Shown one piece after another: positions 1 through 5,558 of a stretch of 7,717 bases of DNA; position 1 is the stretch's first letter; each line of letters starts with the position of its first letter. Both the position numbers and the translations under genes were made by a program. The stretch is taken from the NCBI GenBank assembly GCA_002308315.1, contig DBWE01000002.1:6608-14324 (forward strand). Reading direction: 5' to 3'. Source of the stretch: Clostridiales bacterium UBA1246. GTDB lineage: Bacteria; Bacillota; Clostridia; Oscillospirales; Oscillospiraceae. Under the pieces are notes generated by a model, which searched no databases, had not been told where the DNA came from, and saw only the letters and a program-made list of their open reading frames with translations.

Positions 1-186
1 TTCTCTGAACAGCAGGGATATGCACCACAGCCCCGCCAGTCCCACAAGAGTGAATATCACGCGGCTGACGGAAGACGTCTGTCCCCCGCAGAGATACGCG
101 ACGACGTCGAATTTGAATATTCCGACACAGCCCCAGTTGAGCGCGCCGATCACGGCGAGCAGCAGGGCGATCCTGTCAATGATCAT
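1..186 (-). CDS. DUF378-type small membrane protein (3' end cut by window)
   Basis: Reading leftwards from an ATG at 186-184 gives 62 codons without a stop before the window edge, so the C-terminus is missing. The peptide begins MIIDRIALLLAVIGALNWG and has a first hydrophobic helix at about residues 5-24. A short polar loop with FKFDVVAYLCGG follows, then a second helix at about residues 43-61 (VIFTLVGLAGLWCISLLF). The ALNWG motif after the first helix, the phenylalanine/aspartate loop and the LVGLAGL second helix are the pattern I know from DUF378 (YuzA-like) proteins, which are usually about 65-80 residues, so only a few residues should be lost. A purine-rich AAAGGTAGGAAG lies just upstream as ribosome binding site. 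Function is unknown; it should be an inner-membrane protein. It is divergent from the phosphoglycerate mutase operon, and I see no convincing promoter for it in the 127-bp gap. Confidence 0.8.
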   Translation of the reverse strand, partial: MIIDRIALLLAVIGALNWGCVGIFKFDVVAYLCGGQTSSVSRVIFTLVGLAGLWCISLLFRE

Positions 187-261
187 CCGATCTTCCTACC
201 TTTCTTGCTGTCGCTCGACTAATAAGATTTCCCGATATTCGCGCAATATACGTTCTTGCTC

Positions 262-290
262 TTGTTTATCGCCGTTTCGGGTGTTATACT
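262..290 (+). promoter_or_regulatory. Predicted sigma-A-type promoter of the mutase-ispE operon
   Basis: TTGTTT at 262-267 and TATACT at 285-290 are separated by exactly 17 bp. The expected transcription start is near 297, giving a very short leader of under 20 nt before the TTG start at 314. It is the only good promoter pair in the 187-313 gap. Confidence 0.65.
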
Positions 291-300
291 TCCGAAAAAA

Positions 301-305
301 AGGAG
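301..305 (+). promoter_or_regulatory. Ribosome binding site that fixes a TTG start
   Basis: AGGAG preceded by a run of A (295-301) lies 8 nt before TTG at 314-316. The reading frame stays open far upstream, to at least position 20, but no family-like residues occur there. This site and the start of the conserved KYVLIIGDGMADD block therefore place the true start at 314. Confidence 0.8.
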
Positions 306-313
306 TTGATCTT

Positions 314-1543
314 TTGAAATATGTTCTGATCATAGGCGACGGAATGGCCGACGACCCCACCGACGTGCTCGGCGGCATGACGCCCCTTGAAAAATGCCGC
401 AAGCCGAATATCGACCGTCTTGCCCGCGAGGGCATACTCGGCAGCGTGCGCAACTGTCCCGAGGGCCTGCCCGCCGGCAGCGACACGGCGATACTGTCCA
501 TATTCGGCTGCGACCCCCGCAAATACTACACCGGCAGGGCTCCCCTTGAGGCGGCGGCCCAGGGTATCGCGCTCACCGACGGCGACCTCGCGTTCCGCTG
601 CAACATGATCTCTCTCGAGCAGGGCGACATGCCCTTTGAAAAACGCAGGCTGATATCCCACAGCAGCGGCGGAATAGACGGCGCACTGTCCAGAGAGCTC
701 GCCGAGTATCTTTTTTCGCATCCGGATTTTGTCCCCTTTGCGGAAAAAGCCGGCGTCAGCGTGCATACCACGCTGTCCTACCGCCATATCGTCATCCAGA
801 GCCGCGGCGACGGCCGCGGGCTCGTCCTCACTCCGCCCCATGACCATCTCGGGGACGAGGCCGGCCTGCATCTGCCCCGGGGAAACGACAACGCCCGCGT
901 CCTGACCGGGCTGATGAAGCTCTCGTTCGACATACTCAGCGCCCATCCCGCCAACGTACGGCGCGTCGAGGAGGGTCTGCTGCCCGCCAACTGCATATGG
1001 TTCTGGGCCGAGGGGACGGCAGTGTCTCTGCCCTCCTTCCCCGCCGCCTACGGCAAAAAGGGCGCCGTTATCAGCGCCGTTCCTCTCTGCCACGGCATCG
1101 CGGCCCTCACGGGCCTTAAAATGATCAGCGTGGAGGGCGCCACGGGAGAAAAGGACACCAATTACGAGGGCAAGGCGGCCGCGGCCGTAAAGGCGCTCAC
1201 CGAAGACGGGATGGATTTCGTCGGCGTGCACGTGGAGGCTCCCGACGAGTGCACCCACAACGGCGACACTCCGGGAAAGCTGCAGTCCATCGAGGATATC
1301 GACAGCCGCGTCGTCGCGCCCATACTGGAGGGCCTTAAGGGCACGGATTTCCGCATGCTCATACTCAGCGATCACAAGACGCTTACCGATACCCGCGGTC
1401 ATGCCGGCGGCTACGTGCCGTTCATTCTCTACGACAGCCGCGGAGGCGTCGGCAGCGGGCTCGATTACAGCGAGAAAAACGGTCTCAAGGGGCCGATAGC
1501 CGAGGACGGCACGGCGCTTATGTCCATGCTCTTCGAGGTATGA
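314..1543 (+). CDS. Archaeal-type cofactor-independent phosphoglycerate mutase (or homoserine kinase-like paralogue)
   Basis: The 409-residue protein starts at TTG 314 and is of normal length for the ApgM branch of the alkaline phosphatase superfamily. N-terminal DGMADD holds the first metal ligand (Asp9). LPAGSDTAILSIFG holds the presumed phosphoserine nucleophile Ser56, followed by YYTGRAPLEA (71-80). Near the C-terminus are HVEAPDECTH (306-315, with metal-ligand-like Asp311 and His315), Asp353-His354 and the RGHAGG histidine (His363), completing a two-metal site. The family reaction is interconversion of 2- and 3-phosphoglycerate in glycolysis, in the cytosol. Bacterial members of about 400 residues have also been annotated as proposed homoserine kinases, so the substrate is uncertain and I give no symbol. 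It has its own promoter and strong RBS, and its TGA overlaps the ATG of ispE (ATGA), implying translational coupling. Confidence 0.88.
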   Translation: MKYVLIIGDGMADDPTDVLGGMTPLEKCRKPNIDRLAREGILGSVRNCPEGLPAGSDTAILSIFGCDPRKYYTGRAPLEAAAQGIALTDGDLAFRCNMISLEQGDMPFEKRRLISHSSGGIDGALSRELAEYLFSHPDFVPFAEKAGVSVHTTLSYRHIVIQSRGDGRGLVLTPPHDHLGDEAGLHLPRGNDNARVLTGLMKLSFDILSAHPANVRRVEEGLLPANCIWFWAEGTAVSLPSFPAAYGKKGAVISAVPLCHGIAALTGLKMISVEGATGEKDTNYEGKAAAAVKALTEDGMDFVGVHVEAPDECTHNGDTPGKLQSIEDIDSRVVAPILEGLKGTDFRMLILSDHKTLTDTRGHAGGYVPFILYDSRGGVGSGLDYSEKNGLKGPIAEDGTALMSMLFEV

Positions 1544-2409
1544 CGATACACGAGACGGCTTACGCCAAGCTCAATCTCAGCCTTGACGTAACGGGGCTCC
1601 TGGCGGACGGATACCACAGCGTGTCCACCGTCATGCAGAGCGTATCCCTGTGCGACGATATCGATATCAGTCCGTCGGGCAGGGGCTGGTTCGTGGAATG
1701 CGGCCTGCCCTACGTCCCCACCGGCGCGTCAAATCTTGCCGCCGAGGCCGCGGAGCTGTTCCGCTCCCGCTCGGGCGTCGGCCCGGAGGGCGGGCGCATA
1801 GATATACTGAAACGCATCCCCGTCCGCGGAGGCTTCGGAGGCGGCAGCAGCGACGCCGCGGCCGTCCTGCGCGCTCTTGACCGGGAATACGGCCGTCCTT
1901 TTGACCGCCCGGCTCTGGAAAAGCTGAGCGGGGAGCTCGGCTCCGACGTTCCGTTCTGCGTCTGCGGCGGCACCGCCCACGCGACGGGCAGGGGCGAAAG
2001 GCTCAGAGCTCTGCCCTTCCTTAAAGACTGTCATTTCATCATCTGCCGTCCTAACTTCTCCTGCTCCACCCCCGAGCTGTTCGCCGCGCTGGACCGCACG
2101 AGGCTGCGCATACACCCCGATATGCCGGGTATGCTCGACGCCGTTGAGGCGGGCGACATACAGGGCGTGGCGGTGCGCATGTTCAACGTATTCGAGGAGG
2201 TCCTTCCCCGGCGTCACGCCGAGACCGTCCGGCGCATAAAGGCCCTGCTGATCGACGCGGGAGCCCTGGGCGCCTGCATGACGGGCTCCGGCTCGGGCGT
2301 GTTCGGAGTGTTCGCGGACGAAAACAGCGCCCTGGAGGGGCTTGAACGCATGCGCGGCTCGGAATGCGAATGCTGCGCCGCGCGCACGGAGCCGCCGGCC
2401 GATATCTGA
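1540..2409 (+). CDS. ispE: 4-diphosphocytidyl-2-C-methyl-D-erythritol kinase
   Basis: This 289-residue GHMP-superfamily kinase phosphorylates the 2-hydroxyl of CDP-methylerythritol with ATP in the non-mevalonate (MEP) isoprenoid pathway, in the cytosol. Residues 7-16 (AYAKLNLSLD) carry the catalytic-type Lys10, followed by GYHSVSTVMQSVSLCD. The glycine-rich ATP loop is at 94-106 (PVRGGFGGGSSDA). LGSDVPFC supplies the catalytic-type Asp136, then GGTAHATGRGE. The third GHMP motif TGSGSGVFG is at 248-256. Length is normal for the family. The ATG overlaps the upstream TGA by 4 bp, so translation is probably coupled to the mutase gene; no separate promoter is needed. Its stop codon (2407-2409) begins a TGACCGGC segment that can pair with the downstream hairpin arm (see the spoIIR leader entries). 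No key residue appears to be missing. Confidence 0.95.
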   Translation: MTIHETAYAKLNLSLDVTGLLADGYHSVSTVMQSVSLCDDIDISPSGRGWFVECGLPYVPTGASNLAAEAAELFRSRSGVGPEGGRIDILKRIPVRGGFGGGSSDAAAVLRALDREYGRPFDRPALEKLSGELGSDVPFCVCGGTAHATGRGERLRALPFLKDCHFIICRPNFSCSTPELFAALDRTRLRIHPDMPGMLDAVEAGDIQGVAVRMFNVFEEVLPRRHAETVRRIKALLIDAGALGACMTGSGSGVFGVFADENSALEGLERMRGSECECCAARTEPPADI

Positions 2410-2414
2410 CCGGC
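2403..2414 (+). promoter_or_regulatory. Candidate competing (anti-hairpin) arm at the ispE stop codon
   Basis: TATC (2403-2406) and TGACCGGC (2407-2414) can pair with GATA (2465-2468) and GCCGGTCA (2455-2462), giving 12 bp with a 2-nt AA bulge. This uses the same 5' arm as the SD-masking hairpin, so the two folds exclude each other. It overlaps the ispE stop codon and would be covered by a terminating ribosome. Its role is inferred and could be coincidental. Confidence 0.35.
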
Positions 2415-2450
2415 ACGACCGCCCCCGCGGAAAACGACGTTTAAAAAAGC

Positions 2451-2496
2451 CGCCGCCGGTCAAAGATACGTTTAAGCATATCTTTGACCGGCGGTG
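2451..2496 (+). promoter_or_regulatory. Long RNA hairpin between ispE and spoIIR, masking the spoIIR SD
   Basis: The arms 2451-2468 and 2479-2496 are complementary over 18 bp: 16 perfect Watson-Crick pairs (CCGCCGGTCAAAGATA with its exact complement) plus one G-U and one C-G pair at the base, around a 10-nt loop (2469-2478). The 3' arm contains most of the spoIIR ribosome binding site. An A-run (2443-2448) precedes it, and TGATCTTTTA follows, so it could also act as a weak intrinsic terminator for the ispE operon, but the T-tract is poor and overlaps the spoIIR leader. The structure is seen directly; its regulatory role is inferred. Confidence 0.75.
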
Positions 2497-2499
2497 ATC
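2490..2499 (+). promoter_or_regulatory. Extended Shine-Dalgarno of spoIIR inside the hairpin
   Basis: GGCGGTGATC matches the extended SD core GGAGGTGATC in nine of ten positions. Nine nucleotides separate its last core G (2494) from the ATG at 2504. Bases 2490-2496 are paired in the hairpin above, so translation from a read-through transcript should be hindered. Confidence 0.7.
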
Positions 2500-2503
2500 T
2501 TTT

Positions 2504-3100
2504 ATGAAAAAATGTTTTCCTCTGATTTTCTGTCTTACGCTTTTTCTGTCGCTGCTCCGCTGCGCCGATACCGAGCGCGTCGCCCGGAGCGTCTGTGCAA
2601 AAACGGTACGGCTCCACGTATGCGCCGACTCCGACGCCGACGAGGCTCAGCGGCTCAAGCTCGCCGTGCGCGACGCCGTTCTGAGCGAGCTTTCTCCCTT
2701 TCTGTCCGACTGTCCCGACGCGGACGCCGCGGCGGGACGCATAAGCGCGCTGCTGCCCCGCGCGGAAGCGGCGGCGCGGGCCTGTCTCGACGAAAACGAC
2801 TGCTCTCTGCCCGTAAGGGCGAGCCTGACGGAAGAACGCTTCCCCGTGCGCCGCTATGAGGGCTTTGTCCTGCCGGCCGGGGATTACCGCGCTCTGCGCG
2901 TCAGCATAGGCAGCGGAGAGGGCAAAAACTGGTGGTGCGTGGTATTTCCTCCCCTTTGCCTTCCCTCGCTGGAACAGGACGACGGTCTGTCGGTGTTTTC
3001 CCCGGAGGAACGACGGCTGGTAAGCGAGGACGGCTATGAGCTGCGCTTTCGCATATCGGAGCTTTTCTCGGAGCTGAAAAAAATATTCGGGGCAAAGTGA
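2504..3100 (+). CDS. spoIIR: Stage II sporulation protein R
   Basis: The 198-residue protein matches SpoIIR, the forespore-made secreted signal that activates the SpoIIGA protease in the mother cell so that pro-sigma-E is processed. An N-terminal MKK and hydrophobic segment (about residues 4-19) form a signal peptide or anchor. Cys20 follows LSLLR, which is not a good lipobox. The conserved core begins VRLHVCADSDADEAQRLKLA (35-54) with the following VRDAV block. The middle has RFPVRRYEGFVLPAGDYRALRVSIG. The hallmark NWWCVVFPPLC lies at 142-152. Length is typical or slightly short for the family. It follows ispE by 94 bp, behind the hairpin that masks its SD. In Bacillus subtilis the gene is transcribed by forespore sigma-F; I could not find a convincing sigma-F promoter here. 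Its last codons form one arm of the downstream terminator. Confidence 0.95.
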   Translation: MKKCFPLIFCLTLFLSLLRCADTERVARSVCAKTVRLHVCADSDADEAQRLKLAVRDAVLSELSPFLSDCPDADAAAGRISALLPRAEAAARACLDENDCSLPVRASLTEERFPVRRYEGFVLPAGDYRALRVSIGSGEGKNWWCVVFPPLCLPSLEQDDGLSVFSPEERRLVSEDGYELRFRISELFSELKKIFGAK

Positions 3101-3114
3101 CCGCTTTGCCCCGA
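3077..3114 (-). terminator. Bidirectional intrinsic terminator between spoIIR and the MATE gene
   Basis: An 11-bp perfect stem (3087-3097 with 3104-3114, core GGGGCAAAG/CTTTGCCCC) closes a 6-nt loop. Read on the minus strand it is followed after three bases by seven T (complement of the A-run 3077-3083), a good terminator for the MATE gene ending at 3129. On the plus strand the tail is only GATTGCTTTCG, so it is weaker for spoIIR. The A-run, the left arm and the spoIIR stop codon in the loop are all part of the 3' end of spoIIR. Confidence 0.85.
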
Positions 3115-3128
3115 TTGCTTTCGTGTAT

Positions 3129-4613
3129 TTATTGCTCGGGTCTGTCGCCGAGTCTGCCCGAGGAGGTAATGGCCTTGTCGCGCCAGTGTCCGAACAGGTA
3201 GAAGGGCACTATCAGCGCGACGCCCACTATCATGCCCAGGCCCCAGGTCTGAAACAGGCCGAAGTAATGCTCCATGCCCACGCCTGCCTTCTCGGCAAGC
3301 TCCCTCGTGGCATAAAGGCCCGCGTCGACCGCCGCACGGCAGTCGCGGTTGAGGGGCATTATCGAAAGCAGCCAGCCCAGAGGCACGCGGACAAGAGTGC
3401 CTACCACGGAGGTAACGGCCGAGGTTATGGCGTCTCCCGCTCCTCTCAGCGCGCCGGTGAGCACGCTCTGTATGGCCATGAACACATAGAAGAAAGCCAC
3501 GAAGCGCAGTCCGCGAACGCCCATCAGCAGCACCTTTTCGGTCACGCCGAAGGCCATCATTATGTACTTTCCGAACAGCACCATCAGCACCGATACCGCC
3601 AGCGTGATGCATACGGAAAGGCTCAGCGTGGTCCTGATGCCTCTGTTCACGCGCTTCATGTTGCCCGCGCCTATGTTCTGTCCCACATAGGTGGTCATGG
3701 CGTTATTGAAGCCCATCATGGGCATGATGGCAAAGCCGTCCACCTTCATCATAATGGCGTTCGCCGCGATAAAATCGGAGCTGAAGCGGTTGGAGAAGCT
3801 CTGGTTTATCAGCATGCCTCCGGAGAACGCGAGGTTCTGTACGGCGGCGGGAGCTCCGAGACGGGCTATGAGCTTCGCTATCTCGCCGTCCACCCTCAGC
3901 TTGCGGAAATTGACCTTCGCGCCGTAGATCCCGCTCGTCTGTCTCCATACCAGCAGCATGCCGGAGATGAAATGCGCTATTATGGTGGCCCAGGCCACGC
4001 CCGCGACGTCCCAGTGGAAGAACATGACGAAAACGATATCGAGCACTATGTTCAGCGCGCTGGATACCAGCAGGGCGTACAGCGGCCATTTGGAGTCTCC
4101 CAGGCCTCTGAGCATCCCGTTGAAGCCGTTGTACACCACGTTCCCGCAGGTGCCGATGAACACTATCCTCAGATATACCGCGGCGTCCTCGATGATGTTG
4201 TCGGGCGTATTCAGCGCCTCGAGTATGGGTCTTGCGAACAGCAGGCCGAGCACGGTTATCACCAGGCCCGCCAGCATTGACAGGACGAAGGTGGTGGTCA
4301 TGGTGTCCTCAAGCCGACGGTGATCCTTTGCGCCCTTGTACTGCGCTATGATGATGTTGGAGCCCATGGATATGCCCATGTACAGGGCGTTGAACACCAT
4401 CATAATGGGAAAGCTGGCGTTGACCGCCGCGAGACACTCCGTGCCGTTTGCGGCGAAATTGCCGACGACGATCGAGTCGACGACGTTATACAGCTGCTGC
4501 GCCAGATTGCCCGCTATGATCGGCAGGGAAAACAGCACCAGCTTCTTTGTTATCGAGCCGGTGGTAAGGTCGTTGCGTTCCCTCTCCCGGGCTATTTTTG
4601 CTTCTGAACTCAT
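3129..4613 (-). CDS. MATE-family multidrug/cation exporter
   Basis: This is a 494-residue integral membrane transporter of the MATE (NorM/DinF-like) family, which exports organic cations or drugs using a Na+ or H+ gradient. The start LTTGSITKKLVLFSLPIIAG (16-35) followed by NLAQQLYNVVDSIVVG (36-51, with the conserved Asp46) is typical of Clostridia members. The two halves are internal repeats: MMVFNALYMGISMGSNIIIA in the first half corresponds to MPMMGFNNAMTTYVGQNIGA in the second. About twelve hydrophobic helices are visible, and the C-terminus is a short basic tail. I chose ATG 4613 because GAAAGGA (4632-4626) precedes it by 12 nt; a GTG at 4634 would add seven residues but lacks an RBS. 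It is monocistronic, with its own promoter and terminator. The substrate cannot be told from sequence. Confidence 0.93.
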   Translation of the reverse strand: MSSEAKIARERERNDLTTGSITKKLVLFSLPIIAGNLAQQLYNVVDSIVVGNFAANGTECLAAVNASFPIMMVFNALYMGISMGSNIIIAQYKGAKDHRRLEDTMTTTFVLSMLAGLVITVLGLLFARPILEALNTPDNIIEDAAVYLRIVFIGTCGNVVYNGFNGMLRGLGDSKWPLYALLVSSALNIVLDIVFVMFFHWDVAGVAWATIIAHFISGMLLVWRQTSGIYGAKVNFRKLRVDGEIAKLIARLGAPAAVQNLAFSGGMLINQSFSNRFSSDFIAANAIMMKVDGFAIMPMMGFNNAMTTYVGQNIGAGNMKRVNRGIRTTLSLSVCITLAVSVLMVLFGKYIMMAFGVTEKVLLMGVRGLRFVAFFYVFMAIQSVLTGALRGAGDAITSAVTSVVGTLVRVPLGWLLSIMPLNRDCRAAVDAGLYATRELAEKAGVGMEHYFGLFQTWGLGMIVGVALIVPFYLFGHWRDKAITSSGRLGDRPEQ

Positions 4614-4671
4614 ATTTATGAGCATTCCTTTCACTCGTTCAGCACGTTGCCTTCATTTTACTTATTTTTTT

Positions 4672-4700
4672 ATACTAAACCATGACGCGCCCCGCGTCAA
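4672..4700 (-). promoter_or_regulatory. Predicted sigma-A promoter of the MATE gene
   Basis: On the minus strand, TTGACG (4700-4695) and TAGTAT (4677-4672) are separated by 17 bp. Transcription should start near 4665, leaving about 50 nt of leader before ATG 4613. Confidence 0.8.
4683..4699. promoter_or_regulatory. Perfect 17-bp dyad over the MATE promoter (candidate operator)
   Basis: TGACGCG and CGCGTCA are exact inverted copies separated by CCC. The dyad covers most of the -35 box and most of the spacer of the MATE promoter, a position at which a bound dimeric repressor would block RNA polymerase. The regulator is unknown and no regulator gene lies in the window. Confidence 0.6.
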
Positions 4701-4717
4701 CAAAAAATATGCAAAGT

Positions 4718-4736
4718 TATCCGATCCCGGCGGATA
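4718..4736. repeat. Second inverted repeat upstream of the MATE promoter
   Basis: TATCCG (4718-4723) and CGGATA (4731-4736) are perfect inverted copies with a 7-nt centre. The repeat lies 18 bp upstream of the MATE -35 box and 88 bp upstream of the opposing -35 box. It could be a regulator site, but a 6-bp dyad is weak evidence. Confidence 0.3.
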
Positions 4737-4823
4737 TCCCGGGCGCGGGGAGAACGCGGGCCCGTCGGAGGCGGCGCCGGTCCGGACGCGGTCCACGCCT
4801 CCGTAATTTCCGGATGATAAATA
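4737..4823. other. GC-rich stretch with an 8-bp stem inside the MATE/ycxB-like intergenic region
   Basis: This non-coding part of the 315-bp divergent gap (4614-4928) is strongly GC-rich up to about 4803, then turns abruptly AT-rich. CGGAGGCG (4766-4773) pairs perfectly with CGCCTCCG (4796-4803) around a 22-nt centre. There is no T-tract, so it is not a terminator. I see no gene, tRNA or known RNA in it. Confidence 0.45.
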
Positions 4824-4852
4824 TTGAAAATCCGTTCCGTATGTATTATAGT
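4824..4852 (+). promoter_or_regulatory. Predicted sigma-A promoter of the YcxB-like gene
   Basis: TTGAAA (4824-4829) and TATAGT (4847-4852) are separated by 17 bp in an AT-rich stretch. The start would be near 4859, giving a leader of about 70 nt. That leader contains a 6-bp inverted repeat (CCGCCG 4884-4889 / CGGCGG 4902-4907) just before the ribosome binding site. Confidence 0.75.
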
Positions 4853-4928
4853 TATCGTATGATACTCATCAATATTGTTCGTTCCGCCGCGCAAAGACAG
4901 CCGGCGGCTCGTGAACGGAGGGAATACG

Positions 4929-5489
4929 ATGGAGGAAAAGCACTGTTTTCAGGCCGAGTTTTCGCCTGACCGCACGGTCGTGAAGGAAAGTTACCGGGTT
5001 ACGATGATACGCTCCGCCGGTGGTATCATCAATATCGTGCTGGCGATACTGTGTCTGGGATTTGCCGTGTACCTGATATTGCCGGACCCGTGGTACATGT
5101 TGAAATACCACTCCTGGTATATCGCGTACTTCTTTTTTGTCGTCGGTTTCCTCATCGTGCGGCTGATCGTCTTGCCGGGGATATTCGCCCGCAGATATCT
5201 GCGTCGGCTGTCGGAAGTTTACGGTGACGCCCCGCAGAAGGCCGACTTCTTTTTCGACGACGACCTCATCCGCTGCCAGAGCGGCAACGGAGGGAAGCAC
5301 GAAACCGCTTACGATCAGATCAGATCCGTGCATGAGACCGCCCATGCCGTCGTGCTGCGGCGAAGGCAGAACCTGTTTGAAATGCTGAACAAGGAAACCG
5401 TTCAGGGCGGGTCTGTCGAGGATCTTCTGACGTTTTTGGAAAAAAAGAACCCGAAAGCGAAGGTATACCGGAAACGCAGGACCCGCTGA
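4929..5489 (+). CDS. YcxB-like two-helix membrane protein
   Basis: The 186-residue protein starts at ATG 4929, six nt after GGAGGG (4917-4922). The frame is open upstream, but residues before this lack an RBS. A short cytosolic N-terminus with FSPDRTVVKESYRV leads into two hydrophobic helices at about 31-51 and 64-84, separated by a PDPWYMLKYHSWY loop. A charged C-terminal domain follows (FFFDDDLIRCQSG..., then TAYDQIRSVHET and VEDLLTFLEKK), ending in a very basic tail. This order (two helices, then a small domain with an F-x-F/Asp strand, a Y-x-x-I-x-x-V-x-E-T strand and a final FLxKK helix) is what I know as the YcxB-like protein family. Function is unknown. It is a single-gene unit with its own promoter and a downstream hairpin, and its neighbours give no hint of its job. 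Confidence 0.75.
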   Translation: MEEKHCFQAEFSPDRTVVKESYRVTMIRSAGGIINIVLAILCLGFAVYLILPDPWYMLKYHSWYIAYFFFVVGFLIVRLIVLPGIFARRYLRRLSEVYGDAPQKADFFFDDDLIRCQSGNGGKHETAYDQIRSVHETAHAVVLRRRQNLFEMLNKETVQGGSVEDLLTFLEKKNPKAKVYRKRRTR

Positions 5490-5516
5490 ACGCCGCGGAA
5501 AATAAAGTATGATCAA

Positions 5517-5539
5517 GGGCGCCGCAGATCGCGGCGCCC
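5517..5539. terminator. Convergent hairpin terminator (YcxB-like gene / PRPP synthetase)
   Basis: GGGCGCCGC (5517-5525) and GCGGCGCCC (5531-5539) form a perfect 9-bp stem with a 5-nt loop, lying between two converging genes. Downstream tails are only moderately T-rich on either strand (CGTTTCGTT on plus; TTGATCATACTTTATTTT on minus). The stem is strong, and termination in both directions is the likely role. Confidence 0.7.
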
Positions 5540-5558
5540 CGTTTCGTTATCCCGGTAT

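Noticed and set aside
20..313. Upstream extension of the phosphoglycerate mutase frame by 98 codons
   Set aside because: It has no family similarity, runs antisense through the DUF378-type gene, and both promoter and RBS lie inside it; TTG 314 with AGGAG 8 nt upstream is the natural start.
284..1402. Long open frame on the minus strand opposite the mutase gene
   Set aside because: GC-rich codon bias leaves the antisense frame open by chance; the predicted peptide is low-complexity Ala/Gly/His/Val with no domain and no RBS.
1729..2463. 244-codon minus-strand frame opposite ispE
   Set aside because: Arg/Ala/Gly-rich shadow peptide without domain or RBS, whereas ispE has all three GHMP motifs.
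2476..2502. Sigma-F promoter for spoIIR (GCATA at 2476-2480 and GGTGATCTTT at 2493-2502)
   Set aside because: Spacing is only 12 bp instead of about 15, one core base of the -10 is wrong, and the start would fall on or after the ATG.
3123..4280. 385-codon plus-strand frame antisense to the MATE gene
   Set aside because: Composition is dominated by His, Gln, Ala and Tyr, typical of the complement of a membrane-protein gene; no recognisable motif, and the MATE reading is unambiguous.
4613..4634. GTG start at 4634 for the MATE protein
   Set aside because: The only SD-like word (GAAAGGA, 4632-4626) would lie inside the coding region; it suits ATG 4613 instead.
4682..4928. Possible small genes in the MATE/YcxB-like gap
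   Set aside because: The open frames there overlap two good promoters, have Arg-rich peptides from the GC-rich block and lack ribosome binding sites.
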